From an uncultured Eubacteriales bacterium (lineage in GTDB: Bacteria > Bacillota > Clostridia > Oscillospirales > Acutalibacteraceae): a stretch of 64,000 nucleotides of DNA. The position numbers were made by a program, and so were the translations under genes. The DNA lies in the NCBI GenBank assembly GCA_934511365.1, contig CAKSWC010000005.1, positions 57,107 to 121,106 of the forward strand, in the 5' to 3' direction. Below are positions 15,241 through 24,748 of this stretch, one piece after another. The stretch's first letter is position 1. Every line of letters starts with the position of its first letter. The notes under the pieces are model-generated. The model was given only the letters and a program-made list of their open reading frames with translations, ran no database searches and was not told the DNA's origin.

Positions 15241-16719
15241 TTAAAAAACTTTAAATTTTTTATAAAACTCTTCAACGTATTTTTTGCGTTCAAGAAGCTC
15301 GTCAAAGCGGTCAATATATTCATACGGGTATTTGAAGTTAAAAATTCGTTCAATATCGGTTGAAACGGGTGAGCGCAGCTTTGTTACCGCGCCGGCGCCG
15401 CAGGCAAGAACGGTGTGGCACTCCTCCATCATATAGACGTTATAGCGGCATTCAAAGCCCTTTTTCGCCCAGCCGACGTTTTCAAGGTTGCCGAGACATC
15501 TGCTTTGTCTATACATATAATACGGCTCATAGCCCTCTTTTAAAAGCGTTTCAAAAGCAAAAGAGAGCATCTTCTGCGCCTCGGCGGCGCTGCCCTTTTC
15601 CCTTTCCTCGGTAACAAGGTTTGACGAACGCTTGAGCGCAAGGGTATGAACCGTGATATTCTCCGGCTCAAACGAAAGCGTTTTGAAAAGCGTTTTTTGA
15701 AAGCTTTCAAAAGTATCGGTCGGAAGCCCCGCAATGAGATCCATGTTGATGTTTTTGAAGCCGTGCTCCCGCGCCGCAAGCATCGCTTCCTCGGTCATTT
15801 TTGAGGTGTGCCTGCGCCCGATTGCCTCAAGGACGCTGTCCGAAAACGTCTGGGGATTGATGCTGATTCTTTTTGCGCCGCAGTTTTTGATAATTTCAAG
15901 CTTTTCGGTGTCAACGCTGTCCGGTCTGCCCGCTTCAATAGTATATTCGCAGTTTTCGGTAATATTAAAATTATCGGCCACACAGTCCGTCAGCTTTTTT
16001 AAAAGCGGTGCCGTCAGTGCGGTGGGTGTTCCTCCGCCGATATAGACGCTTTCAAGCTTCAGCGAAAGCCTTTCTGCAATTTTTGCGGCCTCTTCAAGCT
16101 CCCTGCAAAGCAGCTCGGTATACGGCGCCATAAGCTTTTTTGCGCTCTCATTTGAATGGGAAACAAAAGAGCAATAGCTGCATCGTGTCGGACAGAACGG
16201 GATTGATATATAAAGACTATAGGAATTCTTTTTGCTTTGGTCAATTATCGGCTGCTCCTTTTTTGAAACAAAAAGGGCAAGGCGGATTTTTTCATCGCTC
16301 ACAAAAAGCTCTTTTGAAAAATACTCGCGCGTTTTTTCCTCGCCATGTTTTGCGCAAAGGTTCGTCATCAGCTTCGCCGGCCTGACCCCGGTGAGAATTC
16401 CCCACGGCGGAGTGTAGCCGGTCAGCCTTTGGAGCAGAAGAAAAAGCAACTGAGCGTTTTTCCGCTCAAGGAAGCTGTCCTCGGTGTCATCGGAAAGCAT
16501 ATCGGAAAAGAGGAACTCCCCCTTTTCCTCTCCGGAGCATCCGCCAAAAGAGGCGGCAACCTCAATCACGGCTCCGGAGTCCATTTTTTTGAGCTTTGAT
16601 TCAATGAAACGGGCGCAGCCGTCGTTTTCCCTGACCGTTTCAATCTTTTCGTTCGGAAAGAATACCCGAACAAGATTTTCCGTTTCGTAATGATAGTTGT
16701 GATTTATAATAAGCTTCAT
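15241..16719 (-). CDS. hemZ: Oxygen-independent coproporphyrinogen III dehydrogenase-like HemZ
   Basis: A 492-residue radical SAM enzyme. The cluster motif CPTRCSYC is at residues 176-183, followed by the YIGGGTPTAL and EAGRPDSVD segments of the HemN/HemZ family. About 165 residues precede the radical SAM domain, which is characteristic of HemZ rather than HemN or HemW. These enzymes oxidatively decarboxylate coproporphyrinogen III without oxygen in haem synthesis. No other haem genes lie nearby, so a chaperone-like or other role is possible. The ATG overlaps the stop of the upstream metallo-hydrolase by 4 bases. Confidence 0.9.
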   Translation of the reverse strand: MKLIINHNYHYETENLVRVFFPNEKIETVRENDGCARFIESKLKKMDSGAVIEVAASFGGCSGEEKGEFLFSDMLSDDTEDSFLERKNAQLLFLLLQRLTGYTPPWGILTGVRPAKLMTNLCAKHGEEKTREYFSKELFVSDEKIRLALFVSKKEQPIIDQSKKNSYSLYISIPFCPTRCSYCSFVSHSNESAKKLMAPYTELLCRELEEAAKIAERLSLKLESVYIGGGTPTALTAPLLKKLTDCVADNFNITENCEYTIEAGRPDSVDTEKLEIIKNCGAKRISINPQTFSDSVLEAIGRRHTSKMTEEAMLAAREHGFKNINMDLIAGLPTDTFESFQKTLFKTLSFEPENITVHTLALKRSSNLVTEEREKGSAAEAQKMLSFAFETLLKEGYEPYYMYRQSRCLGNLENVGWAKKGFECRYNVYMMEECHTVLACGAGAVTKLRSPVSTDIERIFNFKYPYEYIDRFDELLERKKYVEEFYKKFKVF

Positions 16720-17354
16720 TTTGCGTCCTTTAAATATACATTATGCTTTCTTTCGTTGTCAAGCGTTGTGAGCATATTATGACCGGGATAAACCTTTCTG
16801 TCTCCGTCAAGGGAAGCGAGGCGCTTAACGCTTTTAATAATATCATCGTAGCTTCCGGTTTTAAAGTCGGTGCGGCCGACAGAGCCGTAGAAAAGCGTAT
16901 CTCCGCTGAAAATTTTGTCCTCAATGAGATAGCAAACACTGCCCTCGGTGTGACCGGGAGTGTGCATAACCTCAATTTTTCCGTCTGCAAACGGAAGAAC
17001 ATCTCCGTCTCTGACAACGATATCCGCCTTTTCGGGAAGCTTTCCGTCAAAGTCAAAGGTGTCAAGCAGAGACTTTTCCTCGTTTTTGAAGCAATCGGCG
17101 TCCTTTTCGTGAACAACAATCTTACCGCCGTATTTTTGCTGAACGTCATATATGCCCATAATGTGGTCAAAATGCCCGTGGGTAAGCAGTATATATTTAA
17201 GTTCGCCCTCCTTAACGCTTTCCAAAAGCCTTTTGAGCGAGCCGTCAAACATTCCGGGATCAACAATGAACCGCTCGTTCGACAAAGTGTCGGTAACAAG
17301 ATAGCAGTTTGTTGCCATATAGCCGACCGGGTAACCTTCAACCTTCAAGTTCAT
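16716..17354 (-). CDS. MBL-fold metallo-hydrolase, glyoxalase II-like
   Basis: A 212-residue metallo-beta-lactamase-fold hydrolase. Metal ligands are visible in LLTHGHFDHIMG (H59, H61, D63, H64), in TPGHTEGSVCYLI and in YPGHNMLTTL. This compact single-domain form (YqgX/YcbL type) is usually a thioester hydrolase similar to glyoxalase II. It overlaps dtd upstream and hemZ downstream by 4 bases each, making a tightly coupled rel-dtd-MBL-hemZ arrangement that is common in Clostridia. The natural thioester substrate is unknown. Confidence 0.85.
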   Translation of the reverse strand: MNLKVEGYPVGYMATNCYLVTDTLSNERFIVDPGMFDGSLKRLLESVKEGELKYILLTHGHFDHIMGIYDVQQKYGGKIVVHEKDADCFKNEEKSLLDTFDFDGKLPEKADIVVRDGDVLPFADGKIEVMHTPGHTEGSVCYLIEDKIFSGDTLFYGSVGRTDFKTGSYDDIIKSVKRLASLDGDRKVYPGHNMLTTLDNERKHNVYLKDAK

Positions 17355-17821
17355 TTATGCACCGCCTTTTTTGTCCAGATGTCCGTATCCATAACGATTG
17401 TAACAGGGCCGTCATTGCAAAGCTCAACGGCCATATCCGCGCCGAAAACGCCGTACTGAACATCCTTGGCGCCATACTTTTTCAGTTCCTCGCCGAAAGC
17501 AAGATACAGCCTTTCCGCCTCGCTCACGGGAGCGGAAAGAGTGAAGGACGGTCTGCGCCCTTTTGCAAGATCTGCGCAGAGAGTGAACTGGGAAACAAGG
17601 AGAACCGCACCGCCCACTTGGGAAAGAGAGAGGTTCATTTTTCCGTTTTCATCGGTAAAAATCCTTATCTCTCCAACCTTTTTGGCAAGCAGACGCATCT
17701 CCTCGTCCGTATCGCCGTCCATCACACCCAAAAGAACCATGAAGCCCTTTTGAATTTCTCCCGTAACTTTTCCGTCAACGCTTACTTTTGCTTTTGAAAC
17801 TCTTTGAATTACACAACGCAT
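17351..17821 (-). CDS. dtd: D-aminoacyl-tRNA deacylase
   Basis: DTD removes D-amino acids (and Gly mischarged on tRNA-Ala) from tRNA, protecting translation. The 156-residue product starts with MRCVIQRVSKAKVSVDG. It carries the active-site motifs SQFTLCAD (family SQFTL) and NDGPVTIVMD (family NxGPVT), with GRRPSF between them. The Asn-Asp-Gly replaces the commoner Asn-Ser/Thr-Gly, a mild variant. A GGAGAAAAA site precedes the ATG. It follows rel and overlaps the metallo-hydrolase. Confidence 0.95.
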   Translation of the reverse strand: MRCVIQRVSKAKVSVDGKVTGEIQKGFMVLLGVMDGDTDEEMRLLAKKVGEIRIFTDENGKMNLSLSQVGGAVLLVSQFTLCADLAKGRRPSFTLSAPVSEAERLYLAFGEELKKYGAKDVQYGVFGADMAVELCNDGPVTIVMDTDIWTKKAVHK

Positions 17822-17853
17822 ACTTTTTTCTCCGTCAAGATTTATGCTTAAAA

Positions 17854-20109
17854 TTAAAGTCCGGAGCGCTCAACCTCAAGAACACCCTTGATTTTTTTCA
17901 GCTTATCTCCGACCGACCTCAAATGTTCGGCGGAATTGACCGTAATGGTCAAATATATTGCGCTCCTGCCGTCCTTTGTTTCTTTTGTGAAGATGGAATG
18001 AATCATAACGTGCATATTTGCAAGCTGGCCTGAAAGGTCGGCAAGCATTCCCACGCGGTTGATGCAGGTTACACACAGCGTCACGCGATAGGAATCGGAA
18101 ACCTTGGTGTCCCAGCGTGCGCTTATCCAGCGCTCCGGTTCGGCGCATTTTGAAATATCCTTCGGAACATTCGTGCAGTTACGTGTATGGATTGAAACGC
18201 CGTGTCCCCTTGTGATGAAGCCGATGATGTCATCGCCCGGAAGTGGGTCGCAGCAGCGCGAAAACTTGATGAGGCAGTTGTCAATGCCCTCAATGAGAAT
18301 TCCCTCCGGCGAACGTACCGTTTTTTTGGCCGTTGTCAGCGTTGAAGGCTCGGGTTCCGGCTGCGGCTGGGCAGGCTTTGACTCCTGCTGAAGCTTTGCG
18401 TAATCCTCTTTGATGCGCGGAATGAGCTTGTTGAGCGAAAGTCCGCCATAGCCTATGGCGGCAAGGAGATCGTCCGCCGTTGCAAGCTTCTGCCTTTCCG
18501 CAACCCTCAAAAGAAACTCCTGAAGCTGCTTTTCGGGAAGGTTTATGCCGTTGCGTTTGAATTCGCGGTCAACTTCATCCTTTCCGCGCTGGATATTCTC
18601 ATCCCTGCGCTCCTTTTTGAACCAGCTTTTGATTTTGCTGCGCGCAGAGCTTGTTTTTGCAATCTTGAGCCAGTCGCGGCTCGGTCCGCGCGGAGTTGAG
18701 GAGGTGAGAATTTCAATAATCTCACCGTTGTTGATTTTATGGTCAAGGGTTGTTATTCTTCCGTCAACCTTTGCGCCTATCATCTTTGAACCGACCGCGG
18801 AGTGAATGGCATAGGCAAAGTCAACGATTGAAGAGCCCATTGGAAGACTTATGACATCGCCCTTCGGCGTGAAGGCAAAAACCTCGTCCGGAGTGAAGTC
18901 GGTTTTGATAACATTGACAATTTCTTCAACGTCATCGCTTTCCTTCTGGTTTTCAAGAAGCTGCCTTATCCAGGCAAGGCGTTCTTCAAACTTCGCCTTT
19001 CCGTTGATTCCGAGCTTATATTTCCAGTGCGCGGCAATACCGTATTCGGCGGTATGGTGCATTTCCCAGGTTCTTATCTGAACCTCAAAGGGAATTCCGT
19101 CCTTTCCGATAACGGTTGTGTGCAGCGACTGATACATATTCGGCTTCGGTGTGGAGATATAGTCCTTGAATCTTCCCGGAAGGGGGTTGAACATATCGTG
19201 AATTATTCCGAGGCAGTAATAGCACTCAAAAACCGAGTCAACAATGATTCTGACGGCATAGATGTCATAAATTTCATCAATCGTCCGCCCCTGCATATAG
19301 GTTTTTCTGTATATTCCGTGAACGGACTTGATGCGTCCGGAGATATGCGCGTTCGGAACGTCTTTGAGAACACGTTCGCTTATCTGTTCTTTAATTCCGT
19401 CCAAAAACGCCTGGCGCGACTCAACCTGCGATTCAAGAGTGGACGCAATTTCCTTATATGCAACCGGGTCAAGATAGCTGATTGCAAGGTCCTCAAGCTC
19501 CTCTTTGAATGCTCTGATTCCGAGGCGGTGAGCAATGGGGGCGTAAATTTCAAGCGTTTCACGCGCTTTGAAGCGGCGCTTTTCCTCCGGCATAAAGCGC
19601 AGAGTGCGCATATTATGGACGCGGTCGGCAAGCTTGATGATAATGACTCTGATATCGCGGCTCATTGCAAGGAACATTTTGCGAACATTTTCGCTCTGCT
19701 GCTGCTCCATGAGCAGCAGCCGTTCTTCCTTGGTTGCGTCATCGTTGCTGTGGGTTTTGTTTGTTGTTATCTGGCCGAGTTTTGTAACTCCGTCAACAAG
19801 CTGTTCAATCGTTGCGCCGAATTTTTTTTGTATCTCCTCGTCGGTAACGGGCGTATCTTCAACAACGTCATGAAGCAGCGCGGCGCAGATTGAATCCGCA
19901 TCCATGCCCATTTCCGCAAGGATCTGAGCCACCGCCACCGGGTGAATGATATACGGCTCGCCGGAGCGGCGCTTTTGGCCGTCATGGGCCTTTTCCGCAA
20001 AGTGATAGGCATCGGTTATCCGCGCAATGTCCTGCTCGGAAAAACCGGCAATTTTGACCGTTTCCAAAAGCTTGTCAAAGCCGTCATTTTCGTAATGATG
20101 TCCGTCCAT
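17854..20109 (-). CDS. rel: Bifunctional (p)ppGpp synthetase/hydrolase Rel
   Basis: A 751-residue long RSH protein that makes and degrades the alarmone (p)ppGpp. Domains in order: HD hydrolase (HDVVEDT at 80-86 and the intact KLADRVHNMRTL), synthetase (RIKSVHGIYRK, GRFKDYISTPKPNMYQSLHT), TGS (DVISLPMGSSIVDFAYAIHS), a zinc-finger/CC region (RCCDPLPGDDIIGF) and C-terminal ACT. The RFKD form of the loop is typical of bifunctional Rel. A longer start at 20127 overlaps the recJ stop, but the ribosome site AAGGAGG lies inside it, 8 bases before the ATG at 20109, so the latter is used. Confidence 0.95.
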   Translation of the reverse strand: MDGHHYENDGFDKLLETVKIAGFSEQDIARITDAYHFAEKAHDGQKRRSGEPYIIHPVAVAQILAEMGMDADSICAALLHDVVEDTPVTDEEIQKKFGATIEQLVDGVTKLGQITTNKTHSNDDATKEERLLLMEQQQSENVRKMFLAMSRDIRVIIIKLADRVHNMRTLRFMPEEKRRFKARETLEIYAPIAHRLGIRAFKEELEDLAISYLDPVAYKEIASTLESQVESRQAFLDGIKEQISERVLKDVPNAHISGRIKSVHGIYRKTYMQGRTIDEIYDIYAVRIIVDSVFECYYCLGIIHDMFNPLPGRFKDYISTPKPNMYQSLHTTVIGKDGIPFEVQIRTWEMHHTAEYGIAAHWKYKLGINGKAKFEERLAWIRQLLENQKESDDVEEIVNVIKTDFTPDEVFAFTPKGDVISLPMGSSIVDFAYAIHSAVGSKMIGAKVDGRITTLDHKINNGEIIEILTSSTPRGPSRDWLKIAKTSSARSKIKSWFKKERRDENIQRGKDEVDREFKRNGINLPEKQLQEFLLRVAERQKLATADDLLAAIGYGGLSLNKLIPRIKEDYAKLQQESKPAQPQPEPEPSTLTTAKKTVRSPEGILIEGIDNCLIKFSRCCDPLPGDDIIGFITRGHGVSIHTRNCTNVPKDISKCAEPERWISARWDTKVSDSYRVTLCVTCINRVGMLADLSGQLANMHVMIHSIFTKETKDGRSAIYLTITVNSAEHLRSVGDKLKKIKGVLEVERSGL

Positions 20110-20123
20110 TTTTTCACCCTCCT

Positions 20124-22157
20124 TCATTTCGCAATGCTTTCAAGATATGTCATAAGGTCTGAATCGGCAAGATTGACCTTTTTTTCTGTTTCGCAAAGTA
20201 TTATTCTGCCGTCGCTCTTTTTGAGGATGCCGAGTTCGCAAAGAATGTCAATGCTCAAAAGAACGCGGCAGGCGTTTGAACCGTCTCCGCCGAGGCGATA
20301 GCAGAGAATGTCGCTGTCTCCGGAAAAGCCGCCCTCGTTTTTAAGGAAGCGATAGACCAAAGCCACAAACGCGCGGTCAACCTTTGCAAGCGCGGCGTGT
20401 TCCGGCCGGACGGCCTCCTTCCGGCGTATTTTTTCATAAAGACGAACCGAGCGCAGATATTTTTCGTCATCGGTGCCTGACATTCTGATGTCTTTTATGT
20501 ATATGCTGACCTTGGTCTGCCCCATATATTCGTTTTTTTCAAGCCGAACGGCAAGGTCAACCCTGTCTCCCCTGCGATACGGGAACGATTCAAACGGAGT
20601 TGAAAACCGCAGCGCAGTGATGTTTGCCCTATCTTTTGAAAGGTTCAGCCGAACGTGCTTTCCGCCCTTGAGCGGCTGAACGGAATTGAGCGTCATATCA
20701 AACAGGCCGAAAACCGGCTGCGGATTTCCCGCGCCGAACGGCTCAAGGCTTTCAATAACCGGAATAAGCTCGGCCGAGATGAACTGCGGCTTGAGTCTGC
20801 AGTCAAGGGTAAGCGAGGCAAACGGCATTTGAACGGTTTTTGCGTAATCGTTGATTCTTTGGCGAAATTCCGGTATATCCGCCGAATTGATTCCAAAGCC
20901 GGCCGCAAGCGGATGGCCGCCAAAATGGGTCAAAAGGTCGGAAACGCTGTTTATTGCGTCATAAAGCGAAAAGCCCTCAATGCTTCTTCCCGAGCCTTTG
21001 GCAATGCCGCCGCTGCTTGTGATAACGATGCACGGCTTTGAAAAGCGGTCAACAAACCGCGCGGCAACAATCCCGATAACACCGCCGTGCCAGCCCTCGC
21101 CGTCAAAAACAAGAACGCGGTCAAAGGCTCTTTCCGGGTTTTCGTCAAGCTGCTTTTGAACCTCAAGGGTAATCTGCTGCTCAAGCTCCTGTCTTTTTGC
21201 GTTTGCAAGGTCAATTTCCTGCGCAATTTCCTTTGCGCGTTCCTCGCTCTGGCTTGTGAGCAGCTCAAACGCCTTGTCTGCGCGTTCAATTCTTCCAATG
21301 GCGTTGATCCGCGGAACAACGCTGAACGCAACGCCGTTTGCGGAAAGAACCCTTTCCGCCGTTCCGGAAACCTCGCGCAGCGCTTTGATTCCGATGTTTT
21401 CCCCGGCATTGATTTTTTCAAGTCCGCGCCTGACTATAGCGCGGTTTTCGTTCGTCAAAGGAACAATGTCTGCTATTGTTCCAACCGCAATGAGGTCTGC
21501 AAAGTTTTCAAGAATTTCCTCGCTTTCGCCGTCGGAAAGGGCGCAGAGGAGCTTGAACGCAACGCCGACTCCCGCCCAGTCCTCAAACGGGGCGGTGTCA
21601 TCCGGTCTGTGGGGGTCAACAACGGCCTGAGCTTTCGGAAGAGAGGAGCCAACCTTGTGGTGGTCGGTAACAACAAGTTCCATTCCAAGCTCATAGATGC
21701 GCTGAGACTCGGCAATCGCCGAAATTCCGTTGTCAACCGTAACAATGAGCTTCACCCCATCGGCGGCAAGAGCCTCAACGGCTTTCATGTTGAGTCCGTA
21801 GCCCTCGGTTTCCCTGTCGGGGATATAGCAGACAACGTCCGCACCGAGCATTTCAAGATAGAGATATAAAAGCGAGGAAGCTGTCACTCCGTCCGCGTCA
21901 TAGTCGCCATAGACGGCAATTTTTTCGTTTTCTTCAACGGCGCGGTTGATTCTTTCGGCCGCCTTATCCATGTCTTTGATTGAAAACGGGCTGCAAAAGG
22001 CGCAGTCGGCAGAGAAAAACTCATCGGCCTGATTTTTGTCGGTTATTCCGCGTGAGACCAAAAGAAGCGAAGCAAACGGATCAACTCCGCAGGCGGCGGA
22101 AAGCTCGCTCGCTTTTTCCTTGTCAAGGCGTGATACGCACCACTTTTTTCTTGGCAT
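20124..22157 (-). CDS. recJ: Single-stranded-DNA-specific exonuclease RecJ
   Basis: RecJ is the 5'-3' ssDNA exonuclease of recombination and mismatch repair. The 677-residue product has the DHH-family motifs: AVYGDYDADGVTAS (residues 81-94, metal ligands D85, D87, D89), VTDHHKVG, and the DHHA1 motif GGHPLAAGFGI. An OB-like domain and a roughly 100-residue C-terminal extension follow, the latter containing a winged-helix-like segment. The ATG at 22157 has AAGGGAG 8 bases upstream; an ATG 18 bases earlier is less likely. It is read just before rel. Confidence 0.94.
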   Translation of the reverse strand: MPRKKWCVSRLDKEKASELSAACGVDPFASLLLVSRGITDKNQADEFFSADCAFCSPFSIKDMDKAAERINRAVEENEKIAVYGDYDADGVTASSLLYLYLEMLGADVVCYIPDRETEGYGLNMKAVEALAADGVKLIVTVDNGISAIAESQRIYELGMELVVTDHHKVGSSLPKAQAVVDPHRPDDTAPFEDWAGVGVAFKLLCALSDGESEEILENFADLIAVGTIADIVPLTNENRAIVRRGLEKINAGENIGIKALREVSGTAERVLSANGVAFSVVPRINAIGRIERADKAFELLTSQSEERAKEIAQEIDLANAKRQELEQQITLEVQKQLDENPERAFDRVLVFDGEGWHGGVIGIVAARFVDRFSKPCIVITSSGGIAKGSGRSIEGFSLYDAINSVSDLLTHFGGHPLAAGFGINSADIPEFRQRINDYAKTVQMPFASLTLDCRLKPQFISAELIPVIESLEPFGAGNPQPVFGLFDMTLNSVQPLKGGKHVRLNLSKDRANITALRFSTPFESFPYRRGDRVDLAVRLEKNEYMGQTKVSIYIKDIRMSGTDDEKYLRSVRLYEKIRRKEAVRPEHAALAKVDRAFVALVYRFLKNEGGFSGDSDILCYRLGGDGSNACRVLLSIDILCELGILKKSDGRIILCETEKKVNLADSDLMTYLESIAK

Positions 22158-22198
22158 CCGTTTTGCTCCCTTCATAAAAAATGTAACGAATTATTATA

Positions 22199-24010
22199 TC
22201 ACTTTTTTCTGTCTATTTCAATATCTGCGGTATGTTCACGGATAAGTTCAAGGAACACTTTTGAATATTTCTTTGCTTTCATTGCGGACACACCGGCAAT
22301 GAGCGAAAAGTCCTTTTCCGTTTGCGGCCTTTTATATGCAAATGCTTTGAGCGTTGCGTCTGTGAAAACGGTGAACGGCGGAACACTCTCCCGCGCCGCA
22401 AGCGTTTTTCTCAGCTTCAGAAGTTTTTTATAAAGCACGGCGTCAAAGTGTTCATCCTTTGCTTTTGCGCCGGTATCGGCAGCTCTGCGCCTGAGCTTCA
22501 CCGAGCGGAAAAGAATGTCTTTTGCCTGCTTTGTCAGGTGCAGCGCACCGCTTTTGTCTGCGCAAAGGCAGCCGGCAGACAGAAGATATGTAATGAAGCT
22601 TTCAATGCTTTCCTTTGTCATATCCTCAAGCAAGCCGAAAGTTGAAAGGCGGTCATAGCCGGCCGAAATAATGTATTCGTCCCTTTCCCCTTTCATGATT
22701 TTTGAAACGACCGCGCCCGGCTCTTTTTCCTTAACCCTGTATACGCAGGAAAGGACCTTTTGCGCCGGTATCGTAACATCCTCAAGGGAAAGATTTCCGC
22801 AGCAGGAGGAACAGTTTGAGCACCTAATTTCGGACTTCTCGCCGAAATAGGACAGCATATAATGCCGCAGGCAGCCCGTCTCCTCGCAGTACCCTATCAT
22901 TGCGCCGAGCTTTTTAAGCTTCGTTCGCCGCAAGGATTGCACGTCATGAGCCGAAAGCTCCTCGTTTTCATCTGTGTGGTCAATGAAGTAACGCTGGGTT
23001 GCAATGTCCTCGCCGGAAAAAAGGAGAATGCAGAACGCCTCGCTCCCATCGCGTCCGGCTCTTCCGGCCTCCTGATAGTAGCTTTCAACATCTCCGGGCA
23101 TATTATAATGAATCACAAAGGAAACATTGCTTTTGTCAATACCCATTCCGAAAGCGTTCGTTGCAATAACAATTTCCTTTTCGTCATTGATAAAAAGTTC
23201 CTGGTTGCGCTTGCGGACATCCTTGTCAAGTCCTGCGTGATATTTTGTTACGCCGTATCCCTCGGCGGAAAGGACGGAAAAAAGCTCATCCGCCTTTTTC
23301 CTTGTTGCGCAATAGATTATTCCGCTTTTTCCGCTGAAAAGCTCAAGATATCTTTTCAGCGAGGTGAACTTATTGACGGGTTTTGCAACCTCAAAATAAA
23401 GATTCGGCCTGTCAAAACCGAGGACGGACAAAAACGGCTTTTTAAGCTCAAGGAGCCTGACGATATCCTCGCGCACCCTTTGGGTTGCCGTTGCGGTGAA
23501 AGCGCAAACAACCGGCCGCTTTTCAAAGGTTCGGATAAAGTCTTTTATCAAAAGATAGCTCGGCCTGAAATCCTGACCCCACTGAGAGACGCAGTGCGCC
23601 TCATCAACGCAGACAAGGCCGACAAAAAGCATTGAGCAAACCTCAAGAAAGCTCTTTGAAAGCAGCCGCTCCGGCGCAACATATATAATCTTATATTTTC
23701 CCCTGAGTGTGTCATTCAGGGTATATCTCAGCTCATTAGGGGTCATTGCGCTGTTGATATATGCGGCCGGAACCGAGTTTTGCAAAAGCGCGGACACCTG
23801 ATCTTTCATCAGCGAGATCAGCGGAGAAACAACAATCGTTACACCCGGAAAAAGCAGCGCCGGAACCTGAAAACAAACGGATTTTCCGCCGCCCGTCGGC
23901 ATAATGCCGACCGTATCTCGCCCGGAAAGAATGCTGTCAATGAGTTCCTCCTGTCCGGGGCGGAAGGAATCATAGCCGAAATAGCTTTTAAGAACGCTCA
24001 GTTTGTCCAT
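22199..24010 (-). CDS. recQ: ATP-dependent DNA helicase RecQ
   Basis: A 603-residue superfamily 2 helicase of recombination and fork repair. Walker A is GIMPTGGGKSVCFQVPAL (residues 35-52) and the DEAH box reads CVDEAHCVSQWGQDFRPSY. Helicase motif VI is QEAGRAGRDG. The RecQ zinc-binding cysteines are in the CRHYML / CSNCSSCC region. A C-terminal HRDC domain (FDAVLYKKLLKLR to the end) completes the standard RecQ architecture. GAGGAAACGCA precedes the ATG. It lies 41 bases upstream of recJ, so the two repair genes probably share a transcript. Confidence 0.95.
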   Translation of the reverse strand: MDKLSVLKSYFGYDSFRPGQEELIDSILSGRDTVGIMPTGGGKSVCFQVPALLFPGVTIVVSPLISLMKDQVSALLQNSVPAAYINSAMTPNELRYTLNDTLRGKYKIIYVAPERLLSKSFLEVCSMLFVGLVCVDEAHCVSQWGQDFRPSYLLIKDFIRTFEKRPVVCAFTATATQRVREDIVRLLELKKPFLSVLGFDRPNLYFEVAKPVNKFTSLKRYLELFSGKSGIIYCATRKKADELFSVLSAEGYGVTKYHAGLDKDVRKRNQELFINDEKEIVIATNAFGMGIDKSNVSFVIHYNMPGDVESYYQEAGRAGRDGSEAFCILLFSGEDIATQRYFIDHTDENEELSAHDVQSLRRTKLKKLGAMIGYCEETGCLRHYMLSYFGEKSEIRCSNCSSCCGNLSLEDVTIPAQKVLSCVYRVKEKEPGAVVSKIMKGERDEYIISAGYDRLSTFGLLEDMTKESIESFITYLLSAGCLCADKSGALHLTKQAKDILFRSVKLRRRAADTGAKAKDEHFDAVLYKKLLKLRKTLAARESVPPFTVFTDATLKAFAYKRPQTEKDFSLIAGVSAMKAKKYSKVFLELIREHTADIEIDRKK

Positions 24011-24019
24011 TGCGTTTCC

Positions 24020-24736
24020 TCAAACAAAGAAGCGCTTTGAAAGCCACGCGCGCATATGACGGCTGAAATAGCAATAAGCAAGGAAACCGGCGAGCGCCGC
24101 AAAGCAGACGGAAACAATTACGCCGATGTCAAAGGCATATTTTATTCCGCTTCCGTATTCAAGAATTGTTCCGCAAAGAAAAGAAAAGATAGTGAAGTCG
24201 ATTGTTAAAACAAGGAATTTGAGCATCCAGTGCCGTTTTTTGCTCCTTATCCAGAGCATGAAAAAAAGAGTGAGCGCCGCGGCGGAAAGAATGATTGGAA
24301 GCGCCGTGCTGAAATACCATTTTTCCTTGCCCTCATATCCCATGACAAAGAAAAAGAAAACATAGGCGCAGACACCGAGCGTATCAAGAAACCACATCAG
24401 ATATGGCCGCAGCTTTTTTGTGTAAAACGGAAAAACAAACAGTACCCACAAAAGGAATGATGTTGTGCTGACATAAAACGACCAAAAGCTGCCTTTATAA
24501 ATTATAGCGTTGAGAAAAGTGCAAACAATGTTCGGAATGAGCATCACCATTGTTATGACATAGGCCACAAAGCGGCGCTTGATTTCCGCCGGAACAAAGG
24601 GCTTTTCCGAAAACGGGGTCTGTTCGGCGTTTTCTTTTTTTTGCGGCTCGTTCGGGTTGATTACGCGCGTTCCGCAAAGGGCGCATTTTTTTGCGCTTTT
24701 ATCCAGTTCAACGCCGCAGTTTACGCAGTATGACAT
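24020..24736 (-). CDS. Zinc-ribbon multi-pass membrane protein (probable DUF6320 type)
   Basis: A 238-residue protein with an N-terminal zinc ribbon (MSYCVNCGVELDKSAKKCAL and on; C4, C7, C18, C21). After a short charged linker come about six hydrophobic helices from residue 58 onward. The function of this architecture is not established. I believe it corresponds to the DUF6320 family, which is often found beside alcohol acetyltransferase-like genes in Clostridia, but this rests on memory of the family and was not checked. It begins 12 bases after the acyltransferase-like gene, with AAGGAGG before its ATG, so the pair is co-transcribed. Confidence 0.65.
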   Translation of the reverse strand: MSYCVNCGVELDKSAKKCALCGTRVINPNEPQKKENAEQTPFSEKPFVPAEIKRRFVAYVITMVMLIPNIVCTFLNAIIYKGSFWSFYVSTTSFLLWVLFVFPFYTKKLRPYLMWFLDTLGVCAYVFFFFVMGYEGKEKWYFSTALPIILSAAALTLFFMLWIRSKKRHWMLKFLVLTIDFTIFSFLCGTILEYGSGIKYAFDIGVIVSVCFAALAGFLAYCYFSRHMRAWLSKRFFV

Positions 24737-24748
24737 TTTTCTGCCTCC